Shown piece by piece: positions 1-8,097 of a DNA stretch of 64,000 bases. Source of the DNA: Streptomyces sp. ATexAB-D23 (lineage in GTDB: Bacteria; Actinomycetota; Actinomycetes; Streptomycetales; Streptomycetaceae); the NCBI RefSeq assembly GCF_000373645.1, contig NZ_KB892035.1, forward strand, positions 62,001 to 126,000, in the 5' to 3' direction. Positions within the stretch are counted from its first letter, which is position 1. Each line of letters starts with the position of its first letter. The notes below the pieces were generated by a model. The model was not told the DNA's origin, made no database searches, and worked only from the letters and a program-made list of their open reading frames with translations. A program made the position numbers and the translations under genes.

Positions 1-82
1 AGCCCTGGCACGCCGTGCCGTTAGGGGCGGCCCGGCGGCCGTGGGACGCCGTCCGCACCGCCCGCTGAAGGAGTGACAGCTC

Positions 83-1702
83 ATGTCCGCACCAGCGCCG
101 TCCTCGCTGGCCATCGTCGATGCCGAGCCCCTGCCCCGGCAGGACGAGGTCCTCACCCCCGCGGCCCTCGCGTTCGTGGCCGAGCTGCACCGCCGGTTCA
201 CGCCCCGGCGCGACGAGCTGCTCGCCCGCCGAGGCGAGCGCCGTGCCGAGATCGCCCGCACCTCCACGCTGGACTTCCTGCCCGGAACCGCGGCGATCCG
301 TGCGGACGACTCCTGGAAGGTCGCCCCGGCCCCGGCCGCGCTGAACGACCGCCGGGTGGAGATCACCGGTCCGACCGACCGCAAGATGACCATCAACGCC
401 CTGAACTCGGGCGCGAAGGTCTGGCTCGCCGACTTCGAGGACGCCTCCGCCCCCACCTGGGAGAACGTCGTCCTCGGCCAGCTCAACCTGATGGACGCCT
501 ACAACCGGTCCATCGACTTCACCGACCCGAGGACCGGCAAGTCGTACGCGCTGAAGCCGGCCGGCGAGCTCGCCACCGTCGTCACCCGCCCCCGCGGCTG
601 GCACCTGGACGAGCGCCACCTCCAGCTCGACGGCACCCCGGTGCCCGGCGCACTGGTCGACTTCGGGCTCTACTTCTTCCACAACGCCCAGCGCCTGATC
701 GACCTCGGCAAGGGCCCGTACTTCTACCTGCCGAAGACGGAGTCGCACCTGGAGGCCCGCCTCTGGAACGACATCTTCGTCTTCGCCCAGGACTACGCCG
801 GCATCCCGCAGGGCACCGTCCGCGCCACGGTCCTGATCGAGACGATCACCGCCGCGTACGAGATGGAGGAGATCCTCTACGAGCTGCGCGACCACGCCTC
901 CGGGCTGAACGCCGGCCGCTGGGACTACCTCTTCTCCATCGTCAAGAACTTCCGTGACGGCGGCCCCAAGTTCGTCCTGCCGGACCGCAACGCGGTGACG
1001 ATGACCGCCCCGTTCATGCGGGCGTACACCGAACTCCTCGTCCGCACCTGCCACAAGCGCGGCGCCCACGCGATCGGCGGCATGGCGGCCTTCATCCCGT
1101 CCCGCCGCGACGCCGAGGTCAACAAGGTGGCGTTCGAGAAGGTCAAGGCCGACAAGGACCGCGAGGCGAACGACGGCTTCGACGGCTCCTGGGTCGCCCA
1201 CCCCGACCTCGTCCCGATCGCCATGGCCTCCTTCGACGCGGTCCTCGGCGAGAAGCCGAACCAGAAGGAGCGCCTGCGCGAGGACGTCTCGGTCGCGGCC
1301 GGCGACCTGATCGCCATCGACACCCTGCACGCCAAGCCCACCTACGAGGGCCTGCGCAACGCCGTCGCGGTCGGCATCCGCTACATCGAGGCCTGGCTGC
1401 GCGGCATGGGCGCGGTCGCCATCTTCAACCTGATGGAGGACGCGGCCACCGCCGAGATCTCGCGTTCCCAGATCTGGCAGTGGATCAACGCGGACGTGGT
1501 CTTCGAGAACGGCGAGCACGCCACCGCGGAGCTGGCCCGCGAGGTCGCCGCCGAGGAACTCGCCGCGATCCGCGCCGAGACCGGCGACGAGGCCTTCGCC
1601 GCCGGCCAGTGGCAGGAGGCCCACGACCTCCTCCTCCAGGTCTCGCTGGACCAGGACTACGCGGACTTCCTGACGCTCCCGGCGTACGAGCGGCTGCGCT
1701 GA
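83..1702 (+). CDS. aceB: Malate synthase A
   Basis: Malate synthase condenses glyoxylate with acetyl-CoA to malate, feeding glyoxylate carbon into the TCA cycle in the cytoplasm. The 539-residue length fits the A-type enzymes. Visible motifs are RPRGWHLDE at about residues 169-177 (catalytic Arg region), the family signature GLNAGRWDY at 274-282, and LMEDAATAEIS from about 450, which holds the catalytic Asp. The ATG start follows a GAAGGAG ribosome site. No inverted repeat like those at hyi or gcl is seen in the 82 bases available upstream, but the promoter may lie outside the window. It is the only glyoxylate-cycle enzyme here and probably serves glyoxylate from purine breakdown. Function is very likely. 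Confidence 0.96.
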   Translation: MSAPAPSSLAIVDAEPLPRQDEVLTPAALAFVAELHRRFTPRRDELLARRGERRAEIARTSTLDFLPGTAAIRADDSWKVAPAPAALNDRRVEITGPTDRKMTINALNSGAKVWLADFEDASAPTWENVVLGQLNLMDAYNRSIDFTDPRTGKSYALKPAGELATVVTRPRGWHLDERHLQLDGTPVPGALVDFGLYFFHNAQRLIDLGKGPYFYLPKTESHLEARLWNDIFVFAQDYAGIPQGTVRATVLIETITAAYEMEEILYELRDHASGLNAGRWDYLFSIVKNFRDGGPKFVLPDRNAVTMTAPFMRAYTELLVRTCHKRGAHAIGGMAAFIPSRRDAEVNKVAFEKVKADKDREANDGFDGSWVAHPDLVPIAMASFDAVLGEKPNQKERLREDVSVAAGDLIAIDTLHAKPTYEGLRNAVAVGIRYIEAWLRGMGAVAIFNLMEDAATAEISRSQIWQWINADVVFENGEHATAELAREVAAEELAAIRAETGDEAFAAGQWQEAHDLLLQVSLDQDYADFLTLPAYERLR

Positions 1703-1720
1703 CGCGTCCCGCGTACGACG

Positions 1721-1756
1721 GCTGTTCCCGGTGCCGACGACGGCGCCGGGAACAGC
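1721..1756 (+). terminator. Terminator after aceB
   Basis: A 15-bp stem (1721-1735 with 1742-1756, one G:U pair) with a 6-base loop lies 18 bases past the aceB stop and is followed by a short T-rich run. The helicase gene converges from the other side and ends at 1818. Confidence 0.75.
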
Positions 1757-1817
1757 GCTTTCTCCGGGCTTCGGGCCGAGGACGGCCGCGGACACCGCCG
1801 GGGCTCCGTCGTCGCGC

Positions 1818-4800
1818 CTATCGGCAGCGGCACTCCCCGGCGAGCACCGCCGGGGCGATTGTCCGCATGGCTTCCTGCTCGGCCTCCGAGATGCACGGCA
1901 GCCGACGTGCGAGTACGTCGAAGTGCTGGTGCCCGCGCCAGGCGTCGTGGTCGCCCACGACGAACAGCCGCCGCCGGGCACGGCTCACCGCGACATTCAG
2001 CAGGTTCGGAGCAGACGCCGCCCAGACACGTGGGCCTGCTCCGTCCCCGCCCGCGCCCAGGACCAGCAGCACCACGTCGGCCTCCTTCCCCTGGGTCGTG
2101 TGCACGGTTCCCACTCTTTCGCGCGGGACGACCCGGCACAGGCTCCGGCGCAGCCCGGCCACGACATCACGGAAGGGGCTGATGACGAACAGCTCGCGCT
2201 CGGGGTCCAGGCCCTGGTCGACGAGCCGGTGCACGATGACGTTCGCGCACTCCCCCTCGTCCGGCGACCACTTGCCCTGTGCCGACCGCCCGCCGCTCAC
2301 CGGCCACCACACACCGCGCCGGGCCACCGCGTAGTCGCCGTCCCGGTGCACCCCGTGCACCATCAGGCCGTCGTAGGCGATCTCGTTGCTGATCGTGAAC
2401 ATCGGGTCGTCGCAGCGCCGGTGCACCCGCAGGGGCGACCCCACCCACACCTGGTCCTCGTCCGACCCCTCGGGCGCGGGCAGCCAGGTGCCGTAGCCGT
2501 TCAACCGGTCGGCGACCCGCTGCGCCGAGGTACGGGAGGGTTCCCACTCCTGAGCCACCCCGAAGGTCCGGCGCAGCGCCTGCTGCCCCGTGTGCGGCAG
2601 CGTGACCACCGGCTCCAGCTGGAGCGGGTCGCCCACGATGACGCCTCTGCGCGCCCGCCACAGTGCGCCCACCGGCATCTGGGCGGTCGCCTGGCCGGCC
2701 TCGTCGATCAGCATCCAGCCCAGCGACCGGGGCCCCAGCCCCGCGAACATCCGGTCCAGTGAGGCGAACGTGGTGGAGACGACCGGAAGTGCGAGGAAGA
2801 GGTTCTGCCAGGCAGCCAGCACCACCTCCGGCTTCAGGGTTCTGGGAGCGTCGCCGCACAGCACATCCATCGCGGCGTCGAGGTTCTTGCGCATCCGGTC
2901 GGCAGCGCCCTTGATGAACGCGCCGTGCAGATCCATCGCGGCGAGGAAGAGCCGGGTGCGGGCCCGGGTGAACTCCGGGTCGGACCAGGGAGAGGACAGC
3001 TCCCTGGCGTCCTCCGCCGTTCGCTCGCCGCGCTCTTCCCGGCCCGGGACACACGCGCCCCAGCGCTCGACGGCCGCCTCCACCGTGGCCCGGAGCCGCG
3101 CGTGCCGTCCCTCCGCCGCTCGGAGCACCCGCCCGGCTTCGTCCAGGACCTCCCTGTGGGCGGCTTGGGCCCGGTCGTAGGCATCGGCGGCCTGGGTGAG
3201 TTCCTCGTACGCGGCCCGAGCGGTCTGCTCCGCCACCGCCAGCAGTTGGTCCTCCGCGTGCCAGTCGCGTTGCGCCGCGCCGAGGGTGAAGATGCCGGCG
3301 GCCAGCCCGGGACGGTGCCGTCGGTGCTCCGCCCTGCGGCCCGCGGCGTCGGCGAGGTCCCTCTGTGCCCTGCCGCGAGCCGCACGGGTCCCGGCGGCCG
3401 GCTGACGGAGTGCGTCCAGGTCCCGTCCGGCTGCGGCGACCGCCTCCCGGGCGGTGGTGACGGCCGCCCGCGCCCCGTCGTACTGCGCCATCGCCTCGTG
3501 CGCCCGCTGCCGCTCGTCCCGCAGGGCCCGCACCGTCTGCCGTGCGTCCCGGAAACGCGTGACGGCCTCCCGCCACGCCGTCGGGTCGCCGCCCCGCGAA
3601 GCAGCCGCCCTCAGCCGGTCCCGCATGCCTTCGCCGCGCTCGGCCCGTTCCTCTCCCGGCGGGCCGAACCAGTACTTGTTGCGGAAGTCCGAACGGTTCC
3701 CCTTGTTGCCGAGCTTCGCGGCGAGGGTTCCCCACGACGGTGCGCCGTCGAGAAGAAGGCGTCCCTGTTCCGGGAAGAAGGACGCCGCCTCCCGCCACTC
3801 CGCGGCGACGGAGTCACGTGCGGGGATCTCGCTGGAGACGTTCTCGACGGCGCCGTTGTTGGCCGACGCGACCACCATCTCGTATCCCGTCAGCTCCGGC
3901 TTGAGGGACGCGACCGACCTCTGGTAGGTGCCGGTGCTCCAGCGGTGCGCCTGTCCGGTGAACGCGTCCTCGGGCCGCCGCAGCTCGGACAGCCGCTCCG
4001 CCCTCATGACCAGGACGGCGGCGATGAGGTCCCGCAGCTGCGTGGTCTTGCCCGTACCGGGCGGGCCGTTCACCGCGTACAGGCCGTCGGTGTCGGCGAG
4101 TTGCTCCACGATCCGGTTCACTGCGAACTGCTGGCTCAGTACCAGCGGGTGTTCCGTCCTCGCGGGCCAGCGCCCGAGCGGGAAGCCGGCCGGCTGCACA
4201 CCGGCGAGCACCGCTCCGGGTTCGTGCTTGAGGTCGACGCGCGTACGGCCGCGCAGCGCGGTCGAAGCGGTCAGGTAGTCCCGCAGCGCGGGCCCCGGCT
4301 CGTCCTTGCCGAGACTGCCCGCGACCAGGTCGAGGTCCGTCGCGATGAAGCTGTTCAGGAAGTCCGACCCGCCCGATCGTCCGGCCTTCCGACGGGACAC
4401 CGACCTGCACTGGACCCGGATCGTCTCCGGCCGCAGGTCGTCGGCGACACCGAACCGTTCAGCGACCCAGCGGGTGACGGCCGACAGGTCACGCACGGTC
4501 AGCGGCTTCTCGCCGAGCCGTGGCGGAATCTCGCCGTCATCCCCCTCGCCCGCGTCGTCCCCGTCCTGCGGGTCCTCGTCCGGCGCCACATCGTCCGCGC
4601 GCCCGGCACCGCCCTCGGTCACGGCATCGACGGCGCCGGAGAGGGCACCGGCCGCCAGATCGCCGAGCACCGGTCCGAGCGCGGCACTCAACGCACCGCC
4701 GACCGCACCGACCGTGATCTCGCACAGCAACCCGGCGAAGGGCCGCCGCCCCGGCGCCGCGTCCGCGATCGTCACCCTGCCGTCGCCGACGCCCAGCACG

Positions 4801-5267
4801 ACGCCCTCGCACAGCTCGGCCTCCGCGTCGAAGCCGTCGAGCCACCCCTGCGCACCCGGGCCGGGCTTACGGCTGCGCCCCGTCGCCCAGGCGCACGCGG
4901 AGAAGGTGATGGAGTCCTGGACCAGCAGCCCCTCGTCCGTGACCTCGAAGGCCAGCAGGGCACTGTCACCGTCCACCCGGCCGTCATGGTCCTCCTCACT
5001 GCCGCCGAAGACGTCGAGCAGGACATCGCGGACGGACGCGACCGGGTACACGCCGCAGTAGACGGTGTGCTGCCTGACCATGTTCCGGCCAGGGCTCCGC
5101 CGCCGTACGGGGTGCCCCTCCTCCCACGGCAGCGGGCGGCCGGCTTCCACGGCGTGGACGCCCTTCGGCGGCGAGGCCTTCTCCACCTTCTGCGGGCTGA
5201 ACATCTCCACCGCGCGCCAGTAGCGCACGATGTCCGCCCTGCGTCGCCGCTCGCCCCTCGCCGCCAT
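1818..5267 (-). CDS. Large superfamily 1 DNA/RNA helicase with coiled-coil insert
   Basis: A protein of about 1,149 residues with a Upf1/Dna2-like SF1 helicase core. Walker A GPPGTGKT is near residue 400 and the Walker B-like DEAGQA near 850; late motifs include TVHTTQGKEADVV and NVAVSRARRRLFVVGD. Between Walker A and DEAGQA lies a long Ala/Arg/Glu-rich stretch (about 550-750) likely to form coiled coils. The N-terminal 350 residues match no family I can name. The start is uncertain: ATG at 5276 has a purine run directly against it, whereas ATG at 5267 has the same run at about 9 bases, so I prefer 5267. The gene stands alone. Large solo helicases of this type occur in defence loci, but nothing nearby supports that role. 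Substrate unknown. Confidence 0.8.
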   Translation of the reverse strand: MAARGERRRRADIVRYWRAVEMFSPQKVEKASPPKGVHAVEAGRPLPWEEGHPVRRRSPGRNMVRQHTVYCGVYPVASVRDVLLDVFGGSEEDHDGRVDGDSALLAFEVTDEGLLVQDSITFSACAWATGRSRKPGPGAQGWLDGFDAEAELCEGVVLGVGDGRVTIADAAPGRRPFAGLLCEITVGAVGGALSAALGPVLGDLAAGALSGAVDAVTEGGAGRADDVAPDEDPQDGDDAGEGDDGEIPPRLGEKPLTVRDLSAVTRWVAERFGVADDLRPETIRVQCRSVSRRKAGRSGGSDFLNSFIATDLDLVAGSLGKDEPGPALRDYLTASTALRGRTRVDLKHEPGAVLAGVQPAGFPLGRWPARTEHPLVLSQQFAVNRIVEQLADTDGLYAVNGPPGTGKTTQLRDLIAAVLVMRAERLSELRRPEDAFTGQAHRWSTGTYQRSVASLKPELTGYEMVVASANNGAVENVSSEIPARDSVAAEWREAASFFPEQGRLLLDGAPSWGTLAAKLGNKGNRSDFRNKYWFGPPGEERAERGEGMRDRLRAAASRGGDPTAWREAVTRFRDARQTVRALRDERQRAHEAMAQYDGARAAVTTAREAVAAAGRDLDALRQPAAGTRAARGRAQRDLADAAGRRAEHRRHRPGLAAGIFTLGAAQRDWHAEDQLLAVAEQTARAAYEELTQAADAYDRAQAAHREVLDEAGRVLRAAEGRHARLRATVEAAVERWGACVPGREERGERTAEDARELSSPWSDPEFTRARTRLFLAAMDLHGAFIKGAADRMRKNLDAAMDVLCGDAPRTLKPEVVLAAWQNLFLALPVVSTTFASLDRMFAGLGPRSLGWMLIDEAGQATAQMPVGALWRARRGVIVGDPLQLEPVVTLPHTGQQALRRTFGVAQEWEPSRTSAQRVADRLNGYGTWLPAPEGSDEDQVWVGSPLRVHRRCDDPMFTISNEIAYDGLMVHGVHRDGDYAVARRGVWWPVSGGRSAQGKWSPDEGECANVIVHRLVDQGLDPERELFVISPFRDVVAGLRRSLCRVVPRERVGTVHTTQGKEADVVLLVLGAGGDGAGPRVWAASAPNLLNVAVSRARRRLFVVGDHDAWRGHQHFDVLARRLPCISEAEQEAMRTIAPAVLAGECRCR

Positions 5268-5389
5268 ACGGCCCATCCCCCTCGTTCCGTGCCCCAGCAG
5301 CGATCACCCTAGCCAGCTCCGCGCGCGGTGTGGAGGGAGCATTGGCGCATATGCGACCTCGGGCGGTGTCCCACGGGACGACGGACACC

Positions 5390-6286
5390 TCACCCGGTAC
5401 GGATCGACGTGACCTCGTGGACCACGGCCGCGCTCGTCGCCGGTCCGTTGCAGGTCAGCTGGTTCGGCGGGGCACGGTGCGCGGTGACCTCGACGTCGTA
5501 GGGGGTCGCGTGGGGCGGGGGGCCGGTGACGCGGATCAGCCAGTGGGGGCCGGCCCGGGAGGTACCGGTGACCGTGTAGTCGTGCCGGCCGGCCGGGCCG
5601 AACCGGGCGAGGACGGCGGCGACGGCGGCCTGCTGGGGCGGGAGGAGGTCGGTGTAGCCGCGCAGGTGGCCGGGGTGGACGCGGCCGGCGAGGTGCTGTT
5701 CGACCACGGCGACGGAGGAGGGGGCGTCGAGGCCGCCGTAGTAGACGCCGTCGGGTGCGACGAGGACGTTGGCGGCGAACCGGTCACCGCCCACGTGGGT
5801 GCACTCCCACACCAGGTCGGGCCACCGCTCGCTCAGGGCGCGGGCCACCGGCCGGCCGCGCACGGCACAGCAGGTGTCGTGGCGGCCGTGGGTGCAGACG
5901 AGGACGGCGGGCGGGTGGCCGGGCTCCCCGGGGGCGCCCAGCGCGGCGGCCGCCCGCGCCAGGTCCTCGTCGCGTTCCCAGGTGCCCCACTGCTGACGGT
6001 GGCCGCCGGTGCCGTCGTACCGCAGTACGGCCCAGCGCCGGGGGCCCGCTTCCTTGTCCCGGCGGCCGTGGCGCCTGATCAGGAGCACCCGGGCCCGCAC
6101 CGCCCGCGCCGCTTCGAACAGGATGTTCCTGACGCCGGGATCCAGGGCGAGGCCGTCGAAGCCGTTGGCCGGCCAGGCGCCTCCGTACTCGACGAGGACC
6201 CAGACCAGGCCGTACGGGGCCGTGCCGGTGAGCGCGTCGCCGCGGGCGCGGGCGGCGTCGGCGCAGAGGAAGCGTTGCGCTCTCAC
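5390..6286 (-). CDS. Thioredoxin-like [2Fe-2S] protein, sucrase/ferredoxin-like family
   Basis: About 298 residues. The C-terminal half carries the family pattern CTHGRHDTCCAVRG followed by WECTHVGGDRFAANVL, whose Cys and His residues fit an iron-sulfur cluster in a thioredoxin-like fold. The role is therefore probably electron transfer. The GTG start at 6286 forms a GTGA overlap with the stop of the cupin gene, and the open frame further upstream lies inside the cupin gene and does not read as protein. It is the last gene of a three-gene overlapped set with the cupin and the repeat peptide, so it may supply electrons to the oxygenase (inference). Confidence 0.8.
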   Translation of the reverse strand: MRAQRFLCADAARARGDALTGTAPYGLVWVLVEYGGAWPANGFDGLALDPGVRNILFEAARAVRARVLLIRRHGRRDKEAGPRRWAVLRYDGTGGHRQQWGTWERDEDLARAAAALGAPGEPGHPPAVLVCTHGRHDTCCAVRGRPVARALSERWPDLVWECTHVGGDRFAANVLVAPDGVYYGGLDAPSSVAVVEQHLAGRVHPGHLRGYTDLLPPQQAAVAAVLARFGPAGRHDYTVTGTSRAGPHWLIRVTGPPPHATPYDVEVTAHRAPPNQLTCNGPATSAAVVHEVTSIRTG

Positions 6287-7494
6287 TGAGCGGCCGGCAC
6301 GAGGACGCCCGCGCGCAGCAGCCTCCGCGCGCAGGCGAGGCCGAGGTCGCCGGCGGTGCGCACGTCGCCGGCGAGGAGGCGGGCCAGGGCCGGCAGGTCG
6401 GCCTCCGGGAAGTCGAGCCACCCCACGCGGGTCATCAGCCGCCGGTCGTGCAGCCGGGCTTCCAGCGCGTCCCGAAGCCGGACCGGTGTGGCGGGCCCCA
6501 GGTGGTCGACGGCGGTGAGCTGGGCCAGCGGACCCAGCGGTCCGGGGCGGGCCCCGCCCCGGCGTGCGCGGTGGAACCCGGGGACGGGGTCGGCCCCGTC
6601 GACGGCCGCGAGGAGGCGTGCGCGGACCGGGGCGGTCGCGTCGTCCGGTCCCGCAGCGCCCAGCGGCAGGGAGCCGCGCGCCCACGGGTCGTCGCGCAGC
6701 TCCGAGAGCGCGGCGCGCATGAGCTGTTCGGCCAGGGCGTAGCGCGTCCAGGCGTGGACGCCGAGCGTCAGGTGGATGGAGACGGCGCCCTGTGCCTCGG
6801 CGGCGTGCAGCCAGCCGCGCGGCAGGTAGAGGACGTCGCCCGGTTCGAGCACGGTGTCGAGATACGGCTCGCCCTGCGCGGCCTCGGCGACGGCCTCCCG
6901 GTGATCGGTCCAGGGCTGGTCGCGCAACGGGTCGGGGTGCACGGGCCGGTGGACGATCCAGCGCTTGGCGCCCTCGATCTGGAGGACGAAGACGTCGTGG
7001 ACGTCGTAGTGGGCGTCGAACCCGCGGTTCTGCGGCGGGGTGACGTAGGCGTTGGCCTGCACCGGGTGTCCCAGTTCGGCGGCCAGCCGGGCGGTGAGGT
7101 CACCGACGGGCGCCCAGGTGCGCTGGAGCGCTTGCAGGACGAGGGTGGCGCCGTCGGCGAACTCCCGCCACAGGGCGGTGTCGTCCACCTGGTCGGCGAT
7201 GGTGGCACCCACGCCGGCCGGTGAGGTGAACGACGCGTCGGGAAGCGTCGCGCCGTTCCTGGCGACGCGGAGGAAGGGTGTGCGCAGGCCGCGCCGCGAG
7301 ACGAGTTCGTCCACGGCTCCGGCGGAGAAGAGGTCGGAGAAGTCGCTGGCGCGGCGGGTGAGAAGCGCCGTGCGCGACCAGATGTCGCGGGCGAATTCCT
7401 CCCGGCTCAGGCCGGTGGTCAGGCGCGTTTCCAGGACCCCGGGGCGCGCCGTCGCGGTGCCGGGGTCCTGGGGGCCGGCCGGGGAGGGGCTCAA
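6283..7494 (-). CDS. JmjC-like cupin Fe(II)/2-oxoglutarate oxygenase
   Basis: A 403-residue protein with the cupin/JmjC fold of bacterial ribosomal-oxygenase relatives. HYDVHDVFVLQIEG gives the HxD iron ligands, LEPGDVLYLPRGWLHAAE is the second cupin motif with the distal His, and VSIHLTLGVHAWT follows. Known relatives hydroxylate protein side chains, for example Arg in ribosomal protein L16 by YcfD. The TTG start at 7494 overlaps the stop of the repeat peptide gene (TTGA), which implies translational coupling. The most obvious nearby candidate substrate is that peptide (inference). Enzyme class is likely; substrate is unproven. Confidence 0.82.
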   Translation of the reverse strand: MSPSPAGPQDPGTATARPGVLETRLTTGLSREEFARDIWSRTALLTRRASDFSDLFSAGAVDELVSRRGLRTPFLRVARNGATLPDASFTSPAGVGATIADQVDDTALWREFADGATLVLQALQRTWAPVGDLTARLAAELGHPVQANAYVTPPQNRGFDAHYDVHDVFVLQIEGAKRWIVHRPVHPDPLRDQPWTDHREAVAEAAQGEPYLDTVLEPGDVLYLPRGWLHAAEAQGAVSIHLTLGVHAWTRYALAEQLMRAALSELRDDPWARGSLPLGAAGPDDATAPVRARLLAAVDGADPVPGFHRARRGGARPGPLGPLAQLTAVDHLGPATPVRLRDALEARLHDRRLMTRVGWLDFPEADLPALARLLAGDVRTAGDLGLACARRLLRAGVLVPAAQ

Positions 7495-7952
7495 GAACCG
7501 GTGCCGGACGAGCCCGCGCCGCCATCGGCGCCGCCGTCGGCCCCACCGTCGTGGACACCCGGCGTACCGGCAGCACCACCATCCGCGGGACCCTCGGCCG
7601 CACCGTCCGCACCACCGTCATGGACACCCGGCGTACCCGCCGCACCACCATCCGCGGGACCCTCGGCCGCACCGTCCGCACCACCGTCATGGACACCCGG
7701 CGTACCCGCCGCACCGCCGTCGGCCGGGCCCTCCGCACCGCTGTCGGCGCCTCCGTCCGCGCCGCCGTCGGCGCCTCCGTCGTGGACGCCCGGCGTACCG
7801 GCCGCGCCCCCGTCCGCCGGGCCCTCCGCACCGCTGTCGGCGCCTCCGTCCGCGCCGCCGTCGGCTCCTCCGTCGTGGACGCCGGGGGTGCCCGCCGCAC
7901 CGCCGTCCGCGGGGCCTTCCTGCTGGTTCGGGTCCTGCTCGGGGCTGGTCAT
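7491..7952 (-). CDS. Gly/Ala/Asp-rich tandem-repeat peptide
   Basis: A 153-residue low-complexity protein. A 12-residue leader (MTSPEQDPNQQE) is followed by five tandem units of 31, 31, 23, 23 and 33 residues. Each starts GPADGGAAGTPGVHDGGADG, and the longer ones add GGADGGADSGAE-like extensions. There is one His per unit, no Cys, and no signal peptide or membrane segment. ATG at 7952 has a strong GGAGG site; the open frame upstream of it has no such support. The stop overlaps the start of the JmjC oxygenase gene. I recognise no family. The leader-plus-repeats layout beside an oxygenase suggests a modified peptide, but this is inference. Confidence 0.7.
   Translation of the reverse strand: MTSPEQDPNQQEGPADGGAAGTPGVHDGGADGGADGGADSGAEGPADGGAAGTPGVHDGGADGGADGGADSGAEGPADGGAAGTPGVHDGGADGAAEGPADGGAAGTPGVHDGGADGAAEGPADGGAAGTPGVHDGGADGGADGGAGSSGTGS
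7494..7916 (-). repeat. Five in-frame tandem repeats (31/31/23/23/33 codons)
   Basis: The coding repeats are also close to identical in DNA; the two 69-bp units are the clearest copies. Such arrays change copy number by slippage or recombination, so unit number is likely to vary between strains. Confidence 0.9.
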
Positions 7953-8011
7953 ATTTCCTCCCGCGCATCGAACGGCTGGGGCCGGGCCGCATACCGGGCC
8001 CGGTTCTGACG

Positions 8012-8040
8012 CACGGCGGTGCCACCGGGGCACCGCCGTG
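8012..8040 (-). terminator. Hairpin between chitinase and repeat-peptide genes
   Basis: A perfect 12-bp stem (8012-8023 with 8029-8040) with a 5-base loop lies about 57 bases past the chitinase stop. It separates chitinase transcription from the next minus-strand operon. Confidence 0.6.
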
Positions 8041-8097
8041 ACCAGCCTACCGCTATGGGCGGTAAGTCTCGATTTGAGGGAAATTACCTGGTACGGG

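Noticed and set aside
2925..5312. Long open frame on the plus strand opposite the helicase
   Set aside because: It mirrors the helicase codons, is Arg/Pro/Gly-rich without motifs, and has no ribosome site; high GC keeps antisense frames open.
7491..7952. Collagen-like protein
   Set aside because: Glycine does not recur at every third position through the unit, so a collagen helix is not supported.
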